From assembly GCA_947685225.1 (NCBI GenBank), contig CANTUV010000031.1, positions 68,491,001 through 68,555,000 on the forward strand: DNA of 64,000 nt. The letters are read 5' to 3'. The notes beneath the pieces were generated by a model that was given only the letters and a program-made list of their open reading frames with translations, had not been told where the DNA came from and did not search any database. Numbering within the stretch: the first letter of the stretch is position 1; each line of letters begins with the position of its first letter. Positions 1-8,737 of the stretch are shown piece after piece. The stretch is from Garcia nutans (lineage: Eukaryota; Streptophyta; Magnoliopsida; Malpighiales; Euphorbiaceae). Both the position numbers and the translations under genes were made by a program.

Positions 1-1100
1 AAGTGATGAGAGTATTGCTCCAGAAGAAGGTGGAGCTGGAGCAGGTGCTGCAGGCGCAGAGAGGCCCCATTGGCAGCTAGAGCAATAATAGTAGATTTTC
101 CTCCTGTTTATGTTCAGCAGATGGCGGGGTTGTTTCGTCAAGACCCAGTGCAGTAGCAGCAGCAGACTAGGAAATATGACAAGTTGAGGAATATAAGGCT
201 ATGGATTTCATAGGAACCATAGATTCAGCTTAGGCAGAGTAGTAGTTGGATAGGGTTGAAAGAGTATTTATTCAATTGGAGGCCACTGCAGAAGAGAAAT
301 TTGATTACGCAGTGTCACTTCTGCAAAGGGATGTCTTTGACTGGTGGAAGATATTTCCACATGCTTTAGTTCAACCACCAATATTGAGTTATGAGGATTT
401 TATTAGGAAATTAGGAAAAAGTATACACATAGGGATTACAAGGATAAGAAGAAGAGAGAGTTACTTGATTTGAAATAGGGGGAGAACACTATAACAGAGT
501 ATAAGAAGGAGTTTTTGAAGCTTAATAAATATCCAGGAGAGATTATGACTAATGAGGTGGATAGATATAAGAGATTTAAATAGGGATTGAAGCCATCTAT
601 TATGTGTTAGATGGCCGTGGTACAATATGAAGATTTCTCTAGATTAGTATTAGTTGCATTGAGTGTGGAGAAAGCTTAGGGGATTGCAGCTACTGCAATA
701 TTAGAAAAGAGTAAGAATAAAGGATTTCGGATGGAATAGGAATCATCATCTCTCAATAAAGGGCGAGAAGATGTATCACAGAGTCTGAATAGAAGTTAAG
801 AGCAGTCTATTAGATTTGTTCAGTAGAATCAGAGGTTGAAAATATCAATGGCTAGTACTCCTGTGTCTTCTGCATATAGGCCTTTACCACCTACTTGTAC
901 TCAGTGTGGTAGAGTGTACAGGGGTATTTATTGGGGACCTAGTTCAGGAGGTTGTTTTAGATGCAGATATGAGCAGTATTATGTGAGAAATTGCCCAGAA
1001 CTATCAGGATCTAGATGGTCAGAGTCTAGTGTGGCTCGACCTAGAAGTAGAGGAGGAAGAGGTGGTAGGAATGGTAGGGCAAGAGCTAGTTAGAGAGTAG
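1..1100 (+). pseudogene. Decayed Ty3/gypsy gag (gag-only relic)
   Basis: This is the remains of a chromovirus gag gene that enters from the left edge. Recognisable pieces are a capsid segment at 246-473 (an FIQLEATAEEKFDYA-type stretch followed by the DWWK motif) and a nucleocapsid segment at 836-1093. The nucleocapsid piece has a zinc knuckle of the form CX2CX4YX4C, so the ligand histidine is replaced by tyrosine, followed by an Arg/Gly-rich tail. Both match the gag of elements A and B in this window. Several stops and shifts separate the pieces. No protease, reverse transcriptase or integrase follows: about 230 bp after the knuckle the element's polypurine tract appears. It is either an internally deleted chromovirus or a terminal-repeat element with gag only. 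Confidence 0.8.
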
Positions 1101-1327
1101 GATTTGCATCAATAGACAGATAGGAAGAAGTTGGAATCATCCCAAAAGTTTAAGATAATTTCATTTTCATTGATATTGTGATTTATGTATTGAACTTCAT
1201 GACTAGATGAATTTGTTGCTAGTGTAGAGTGTGATGAAGGGAGTAAGGATGCTCATAAGAGGGAAAGTATAGAGTAAGTGGTGTTGTGTTGTATGAGTTA
1301 GTTGCATAATTAGTAGCATAGTGAATA

Positions 1328-1362
1328 ATTTCGAGGACGAAATTATTGAAGGGGGAGAAAAT
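1328..1362 (+). other. Polypurine tract with upstream hairpin, gag relic
   Basis: ATTTCG-AGGA-CGAAAT at 1328-1343 is a perfect 6-bp stem. It is followed by a purine-rich tract (GAAGGGGGAGAAAA) ending just before the LTR start TGTAACAT at 1363. The same hairpin plus tract precedes the 3' LTR of elements A, B and C, and is characteristic of Tekay/Del-type plant elements. Confidence 0.85.
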
Positions 1363-1955
1363 TGTAACATCCTCATTTTTGGTTTCTTGATTTTTGGAGT
1401 AGATGGCGTTATTGTTTTGGATCCCATGGACGCGGCATTGGCGACCTATGGAATTTGAGTTAGATCTGTCTAAGGAGATTTTTCCAATTGGTAGGAGCAG
1501 TTTGGTTCCTAAATTTTACATAAGATGCTCTAGAGTGTTCCATACCTTTCCAACTCACTTTTCTGAGCTTTATCTTTCTTACTTCATTTCTATCTTAGAA
1601 ACATGTAGGCTTAGCTCAAGTATTGGTGGAATTAACTATTTTAAGTGGGAATTAACAAAGAAATACTAGATCAAGGCTTGTTGGAAAAGGTAGAACTGAA
1701 GGAGATTTGGTTTGATTCTTGATATCCAAGGTGAGTATATACTTCGGTATTGCTTGATTATGTGATATGTATATGTATACTTTGATATAGAATGATCCTA
1801 TATGATATGTTATTATGATGAAATGATATGTGGTATGAGATTATGTTCTAGTGATATGTATTATTACACAAGGTGTGGCAGCAATTGTCCTATGGCAGAG
1901 GCCCAGGTGTAGGGTTAAGTCACAGTCGAATGCTGTGGGCACTCATGTGGGTAAG
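1363..1955 (+). repeat. Truncated 3' LTR of the gag relic
   Basis: The sequence begins TGTAACATCC directly after the polypurine tract, as a chromovirus 3' LTR should. It contains a splice-donor-like AAGGTGAGTATA near 1730, at the position where other LTRs in the window have AGGTAAGTAC. It is cut off near 1955, where copia gag sequence begins. The exact junction is uncertain by several tens of bases. No coding potential is seen. Confidence 0.65.
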
Positions 1956-2270
1956 AGAAGACTACAAGCTAACAAAGGTACATTTTCTAAATTCTCCTTT
2001 AAAGATAAAGATAAAAAGAATGAAGTGAAATGCTATGAATGTGGCAAATCCAGCTACATCAAGTTGGATTGCTTCAAATTGAAAAGCAAAAAGAAGTAAG
2101 ATAAGGAAAAGAAGAGATCACTCAAAGCTAAATGGGATGATGATTCCTCAAGTGAAGAAGAAGAGGAAGAAGAGGAAGAAATTACAAATCTATGTCTCAA
2201 GGCTATTGAAAATGATAACAACTCCAAAGAGTTAAGTACTTCATCCTTAAACTTGATTGCATATGATGAT
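1956..2270 (+). pseudogene. Copia gag fragment with zinc knuckle
   Basis: A lysine-rich stretch leads into a CX2CX4YX4C knuckle near 2030-2075; histidine is replaced by tyrosine, as in a decayed nucleocapsid. After a TAA stop at 2097-2099, the same frame continues into an acidic run of Glu residues and the downstream gag tail, until the ATGAT target site at 2266-2270. The frame then continues at 5498 on the far side of the insertion. Gag would package the element's RNA in virus-like particles; this copy cannot encode a full protein. Confidence 0.75.
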
Positions 2271-3081
2271 TGTAATATCACAAATGATACCCCAAAATTT
2301 TTGGAAATGCTAATAGTTGAAATTGAATTAAATGATTAGTGTATAAATAATTAAGTGGAAAGAAAGGAAAAGGGAAGTGTGTAGACATATATAACATATA
2401 CAAGTCAACATTTTTTAATAATAAGGTCAAAAGATATTTGAATTAATTATATATTAAATAATATTAGTGGAAGATGATTTTTTTATATTATTATTATAAT
2501 AATTTAATTGCTTGGTGGAGAGTGATTTAGGGAGATGTGTTTAGTTAAAAGAGAAGTGTGTGCTTTGAGTGGTGGTTGACTTTCTTTTTCATCTTCTTCT
2601 TTCTTCTTTGGTCCGGCCACCACCATCTTCATCAAGAGAGAGGTTTTGTTTCTTCCTAACTCAAGCAATTGAAGGATTTCAAGTGATCGAGTTGGTGTTT
2701 TAAGGATTTTTCTTCATATTTGGTAAGTTTCCAACTTGTTTCTTTGTTTGCTTTTGAGTTTGTGTTTATGAGTTTGGTGGATGGTTGGTGTAGTTGTGTG
2801 TATGGTTGATTTTGGTGTGTTTGAGATTATTTTGTTTACTTAACTTTGATTTTGGGGTTGGATGTTTGGTGAAGAAAATAAGAGTTGTAGATTGTATAAG
2901 TTTTGAGTTGTGATATATGGTTGTGATTGTGTTTTGATGCTTATAATTGAGTTGTTTTGATGTCTATACAAGTTTATTATGGTTTATTGATGGATTTGGT
3001 TGAGTTTGTGTGGTGTTGATAAGGTTAAAGAAAGATGTTTATTGGATGTAACATTTTGGTGTCGATTTCAGGTTTTTGGCC

Positions 3082-3440
3082 TGACACGCCCAGTTACACG
3101 GCTATGTTTTTGGGAGTGTCGTTGGTTCTATTTTCAGTGTTGGTGACACGAGCAGTGACACGCTCATGTCACTGAGCGTGCCAAAGCTACTGTCTTGTTA
3201 TAGGATTGACACGTCCAGTGACACGCCCATGTCACTGAGCGTGTCATAGCTTATGTGTTGTTGTAGTATTGACACGTCCAGTGACACGCCCATATCACTG
3301 AGCGTGTCATAGCTTCTGTGTTGGAGGAGGATTGACACGTGCAGTGACACGCTCATGTCACTGAGCTTGTCAAAGCTTTTGTGTTGTGGGTTTAGGGCAC
3401 GTCCATGAACACGGCCGTGTTGTTGAGCGTGTCAAGTGTA
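3082..3440 (+). repeat. GACACG/CGTGTC palindromic tandem array in S1
   Basis: Tandem units of about 63 bp start at 3144, 3208, 3271 and 3334, each beginning GACACG and containing the complement CGTGTC, so each unit can form a hairpin. They are far more GC-rich and CpG-rich than the surrounding LTR. Related CACGG/CCGTG arrays occur in LTRs A and D and at 63448-63860. Confidence 0.85.
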
Positions 3441-3935
3441 GAGTTTGCCCTAAATAGTGCTTTTTCTTATTTTCTTATGTGTATCACTAAGTGAGTATTT
3501 ATAATCACCTTTGGATTAGGTTTTGAAGAGAATTGAGTTACCCAATCCAAGGATTGAGGGATATCTTGGACGAGAAGGTTGAATTGGTGTTTGTTGCTCT
3601 TAGAGGTAAGTACAAACTTTGAATGATTGCATACATTTACATAACATTGGGACTTAACACACTTGGTTGGAGAAATATGTTAAGTTACTTAATATATTGT
3701 TGATGAATGAGAAATATGTTATGATATGCTTAATGTGAATTATGTTGATGTATCAAAGCAATTGAGTAATTTGTTGTAAATGAAAGGAAATGTTGAATAA
3801 TGTGATGAGATATGTGAAAACATAATGTAATAAACTTATATTGATATAAAATAGAAGAATGAGAAAGTGAGAAAAGAATTTGAGAATGGAATTATGAAAG
3901 AATTTGATAATGAGAAAAATGAATAACTTGAATGC

Positions 3936-4222
3936 CTAGTATGTTATTCAATTTTCAGAGTTCTGAGTTTGGCGACATGCCTATGAATTGTTGGGCAGGT
4001 GAAAAGACCAGGTCGCAAGCTGGCCCAGCTGATAAATGTGATATTTTTAGGGTGAAAAGACCAGGTCGTAAGCCTCAAAAACAAATCCTTAAAGCTAGAC
4101 TGAGTGAAAAGATCGAGTCGTAAGCTCAGATCTAGTTGGATTATCCATGGATATATATTGCCTAGACACAAGGTGTCATTATGGACCAAAGCAGTAACTC
4201 TAAAATTTGAATAGCATATTAG
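3936..4222 (+). repeat. Inverted-arm cassette in S1, payload of three M1 modules
   Basis: Arms at about 3936-3962 and 4196-4222 are near-complementary (core TATGTTATTCAATTTTCAGAG against CTCTAAAATTTGAATAGCATA). Between them lie three copies of a module (M1) of the form GGTGAAAAGACCAGGTCG followed by TAAGC, at 3998-4020, 4051-4074 and about 4102-4125, and a TATCCATGGATA palindrome. The same arms enclose other payloads in A, B, C and D. Confidence 0.75.
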
Positions 4223-4882
4223 ATCCTTTTTGGGCCCATGCTTGTCTTTACTTTATTGTGAATTATGTAATGTGATGTAAATGATTAATATAATGTTATG
4301 AGTTGTGATATATATAATGTAATGAGTTGTTATATTCTTAGGTGTTGTGTATTAGCATCGCATTGATCTATTTTGAATCAAAGTTTGTACCACTAAGCTT
4401 TTGACTTAGCGCGATTGTGGTTAATCGCGCAGGTGACAGGGTAGATCCGGTTGTGCCGGAGAGCTCGTCTAGACCGAGTCGAGTCTAGGATTGAGACTTT
4501 GAGATTGGAGTTATTAGTGGACATTAAGATCATAGACGAACTGCCAGCATGTATATATTTTAGATTTTTGTATTTATATATATTGATTTTGATGTATATA
4601 GAAATGTATATTTCTCTTCTACAATAAAAAATGTTTTGGATAAACTTTTGGATAATGAAGATATATATATATGTATTTTAACAAGGAATGTTTTATCTAT
4701 TACTTTCTATAATATAAGTTAAATGTTATAAGTTTACTTAGTTTGTAGAAATGATGATTTGATGATAAAGTTTTAAAGATGGGTTTGTTTAAAATGGATT
4801 CTGACATTCTTGTATCCAGTATATGTATATTACATATAGTTCGTATATATGGTGTATGTATATTGGGTATAGGGGTGTTACA

Positions 4883-5128
4883 CTTGTTTACTAGAAGAAA
4901 TGGTACTCGTTCAGCTCATGGTTTCCTCTTAAGGGAGGAGGTTGCGGGTTCGAATGAGGGAGGTGACCTCATTGAGGCCAAATAAACAAATCACTGCTCG
5001 GGAACCGTGAGGTGAATGGGTATTGTGGCGGACCCCCGACAGACTGGGATGGTGAAAAGGCCGGGCTGTAAGCCAGGCCCAACTGAAATAACAGGGGGAT
5101 GCTATAGTTAAAAAGGCACCTTTTTAAC
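4883..5128 (+). repeat. Partial direct copy of the foldback arm, SINE-like, ending in a palindrome
   Basis: Positions 4906-5087 repeat 5300-5478 in the same orientation. The unit contains TCAGCTCATGG followed about 33 nt later by GGTTCGAAT, resembling the A and B boxes of a tRNA-type RNA polymerase III promoter, so a tRNA-derived SINE origin is possible. The segment ends in the perfect inverted repeat GTTAAAAAGG-CA-CCTTTTTAAC (5107-5128). The SINE reading is inference; no poly(A) tail or clean TSD was identified. Confidence 0.5.
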
Positions 5129-5497
5129 TGTAACAGACCCCACTTTCACCAGCTGGGCTTGGCTTATAGCCCAGCCTTTTCACCGTCCTAGTCTATGGGG
5201 GTCCGCCACAGTACCCGTTCACCTCACAATTCCCGAGCAGTGATTTGTTTATTTGGCCTCAATAAGGTTGCCTCCCTCATTCGAACCCGCGACCTCCTCC
5301 ATTCAGCTCATGGTTTCCTCTTAAGGGAGGAGGTTGCGGGTTCGAATGAGGGAGGCGACCTCATTGAGGCCAAATAAACAAATCACTGCTCGGGAACCGT
5401 GAGGTGAACGGGTATTGTGGCGGACCTCGCAGTCTGGGACGGTGAAAAGGTCGGGCTGTAAGCCAAGTCCAGTTGATGAAAAGTGGGGTCCGTTACA
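5129..5497. mobile_element. Foldback element, 172-bp inverted arms
   Basis: Left arm 5129-5300 and right arm 5326-5497 are equal-length near-perfect inverted repeats around a 25-nt loop (5301-5325). The outer ends are TGTAACAGACCCC and GGGGTCCGTTACA. Each arm carries the B-box-like GGTTCGAAT and an M1 module (5161-5184 inverted, 5441-5464 direct). No transposase is encoded. It abuts the end of LTR S1, and both S1 and this element end in GTTACA, so its own target duplication cannot be defined. Confidence 0.75.
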
Positions 5498-6326
5498 ATG
5501 ATGATGTTGATGATGCTTTAGATGATAATGGCTTAATTGAGCATATGAACCTTAGAATAGAAAAGTATTTCTCAAAGATGAAATGTTATAAGAGAAAAGG
5601 ATTTTGTATCTTTGAAAAACTCTACATTAGAATTGAAGACATCAAATGAAAACTTGTTGAAATCAATTGATGAAATGACTAAAAACTCACATAGCTTAGA
5701 AAATGTGATCAAGGAAAATAAAATAGTAAAGGATGAAATAAATGAGTTGAAAGAATCAATTTCAAAGTTTTATAAGGGAAAAGAGGCTTTAGATACATTG
5801 ATCAATAATCAAAGATCACCCTCCTTGAAACATGGTTTACGGTTCATTAGCTCATCTTGCACCTCATCTAAGGCACCCACATTTGCTAGAGCTTCTACAA
5901 CACAAACATCTAGTGTTGATATTGTGAAGAATACTAATGCACAAACCAAGCATAAAAATCCCAAAAGGATTATCTTAGGTTTATAAGGCTCTAAAACTAA
6001 AGTTAGAAGAGCAAATCATGCATTCATGTATAAAAGGCATGCACAAAAATAATCTCTTTCAACACAAACTTACAGTTATGTGCATAGTTCATTGAATTTC
6101 AATAGGAAAGTACATAAGTATATAACATTATTTAAATGCACCTATAGTATAAAATTTTGACACAAGAGGACATTTTGCTATATTATGAAGGGACATCTTA
6201 AGTTAGAGGATCCCTCTACTACTAACCCCCAAGGACTCAACTTCATTAGGATACCTAAAAGAGGATGAAAATTGTTATTTTGTAGGTATGCCTAAAATCC
6301 ACTATCAATGAAAATGTTTAGCTTAG
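5498..6326 (+). pseudogene. Copia gag tail and pre-protease region
   Basis: The copia frame resumes after the insertion. The clearest part is 5612-5986, a Lys/Glu/Asn-rich stretch with heptad-like leucines (coiled-coil character) followed by an SLKHGL segment typical of SIRE-type gag. From 5987 to 6326 the frame is broken repeatedly, with only fragments readable. In an active element this part would link the nucleocapsid to the protease. Confidence 0.65.
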
Positions 6327-8737
6327 GATAGTGGATGCTCAAGGCATATGATGGGCAATGCAAAATTTTTCACAACACTTATACGCATGGAGGTATTGTC
6401 ACTTTTGGGAATAATGCTAAAAGTAAAATCATTGGCATTGGATCCATTGGCATGCTTGGTAAGAATATGATTGAAAATGTGTGGCTTGTTGATGGGTTAA
6501 AACATAATTTGCTTAGCGTAAGTCAATTATGTGATAAAGGATATGATGTAAGTTTTAACTCTAAAGAATGCAAAGTTACCAATTCAAATGGTGAACTTGT
6601 ATTTAAAGGAGATAGAATTTGCAATACTTATAAAATTGATTTAAATTCCAATAATGCATTTGAATGTTTGGTTACCATTAATAATGATGCTTGGTTATGG
6701 CTTAGAAGACTAGGACATGCTAGCATGGATCATTTACAATGCATTAGTAAAGAAGAACTAGTTGATGGTTTCCCTAAAGTAAAATTTGATAAAAATAGGA
6801 CTTATAAACCTTGTCAATTTGGAAAGCAACAAAAAAGTTCATTCAAATCTAAAAATATTGTAAGCACCTCTAAATCATTAGAACTTATTCACTTAGATTT
6901 ATTTGGACCAAATAGAGTTGCTATCTTAGGTCGCAAGTTATATGCATTTGTACTTATTGATGATTACTCAAAGTTTACATGAGTAAAATTCCTAGCTCAA
7001 AAGAATGAAACTTTCAATCATTTTAAAATATTTGCAAAACGAGTTCAAAATGAAAAAGGCTATGTAATCACATCTATTAGAAGTGATCGTGACAAAGAAT
7101 TCAAAAATGAAAACTTTGAAAATGTTTGCAATGAGTTTGGTATTTCACATAACTTTTCAACTCCTAGAACACAACAACAAAATGGTAAGGTTGAAAAGGA
7201 AAAATAGAACATTGGTTGAAATGGCTAGGATAATGTTCAATGACTATAATTTACCATTTTACTTTTGGGCAAAAGCCCTTAATACCGCATGTTATGTTTC
7301 AAATCATGTTTACAAAAGGCCTTTAATAAACAAAACCTCTTATGAGTTATGGAATGGAAGAATACCTAAAATTTCATACCTTCGAATGTTTGGATGCAAA
7401 TACTTTATGTTGAATACCAAGGATAATCTTGAAAAATTCTCATCCAAATCAGATGAAGACATATTTTTAGGATATTCATCATCTAGCAAAGCATATAGAG
7501 TATTTAATAAAAGAACACTAGTAGTTGAAGAATCAATATATGTTGTTTTTGATGAATCCTCTAAACTTGATCAAAGGAAAGTTAGCGCTCTTGATGATTT
7601 TGTAGGAACATTTGAGCAACTAAAGACAATCAATGTTCCAAAGAGTAATCATAATGAACATGAAGAAGAGTCTCAAGAGCTACCCAAAGATTGGCAATAC
7701 AAGAAGGATCATCCAAAAGAATTCATCATTGGTGATACATTAAAGGGAGTAACTACTAGATCCAAACTTAAATACTTAGATGTTAATGTTGCTTTTGTTT
7801 CTCAAATTGAGCCAAGGATCATTGAGGAGGATCTTAGTGATGAGTGTTGGGTAATTGCTTTGCAAGATGAACTCAACCAATTTGAGAGAAATAGTATGTG
7901 GGAACTTGTTCCTAGACCTAAAGACCATCCAATTATAGGGTGTAAATAGGTGTATAGGAATAAGCTTGATGAAAATGGTCTCATTAATAGAAACAAAGCT
8001 AGGTTGGAAGCCAAAGGATATAACCAAGAGGAAGGCATTGACTATAGTGAGACATTTTCCCCCTTAGCTAGATTAGAAGCTATAAGAATATTACTTGCAT
8101 TTGCATGTCATATGAATTTTAAACTTTTTAAAATGGATGTTAAAAGTGCATTTCTAAATGGGTTTATAAATGAGGAAGTTTATGTGGAACAACCTCTTAG
8201 TTTTGAAGATTATAAATTTTCAAATCATGTTTTTAAACTTACTAAAGCGCTATATGGATTGAAACAAGCTACAAAAGTTTGGTATGGTAGACTTAGTGCA
8301 TATTTACTTAAAAATAATTTTTCAAAAGGAATGGTCGACACAACACTTTTTGTTAAAAAGAAAATGCTTAACATTTTGATTATGCAAATTTATATTGATG
8401 ACATTATATTTGGTGCTACTAATGAATCTTTGTGCAAGGAATTTGATTCATGTATGACTAGAAAATTTGAAATGAGCATGATGGGTAAACTCAAATTCTT
8501 TCTTAGACTACAAATCTAGCAATGCAAGGACAAGATCTTCATCAATCAATCCAAATACACAAAGGAACTTCTAAAAAAGTTTGGAATGGATGGCTGCAAA
8601 TTAAGTAAAACTCCCATGAGCACATCCTTAAAACTTGACAAAGATGAAAGTGGTAAGTTAGTAGATGAGAAGAAATATCGAGGTATTATCAGATCACTAC
8701 TTTATTTAACCATTTCTAAACTGCATATAATGTATAG
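6327..8737 (+). pseudogene. Copia protease, integrase and reverse transcriptase, decayed
   Basis: The protease site DSGCSRHM is encoded at 6327-6350, with a frameshift shortly after. 6335-6982 carries the rest of protease and the gag-pre-integrase domain (RRLGHASM; the preceding zinc-ligand His of LWH is Leu), then the integrase LDLFGP segment. 7083-7949 covers the rest of integrase, the linker and the start of RVT_2. 7950-8519 holds the reverse transcriptase core with FKMDVKSAFLNG and the catalytic YIDDIIFGA. 8586-8737 continues RT to the point where element A inserted. A TAG replaces a Trp codon at 7947-7949, and other stops lie at 8517 and between ORFs. It cannot make an active polyprotein. 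Confidence 0.85.

Larger units (their letters stand above)
2271..4882 (+). repeat. Solo LTR S1 of a chromovirus (plus orientation)
   Basis: It begins TGTAATATCA and ends GGTGTTACA, the termini shared by the A, C and D LTRs read on their sense strand. It lies in copia gag. The left flank ATGAT (2266-2270) is repeated not at 4883 but at 5498-5502, after a further 615 bp, so the insertion as flanked today is 2271-5497. Internal landmarks shared with A to D are splice-donor-like GGTAAGTTT (2722-2730) and AGGTAAGTA (3604-3612), the inverted-arm cassette (3936-4222), and GCGCGATT/AATCGCGC (4409-4430). No internal region or second LTR is present, which fits LTR-LTR recombination. Confidence 0.8.

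Noticed and set aside
3144..3400. CRISPR-like regular repeats
   Set aside because: The units are tandem with no unique spacers, lie inside a plant LTR, and there are no cas genes.
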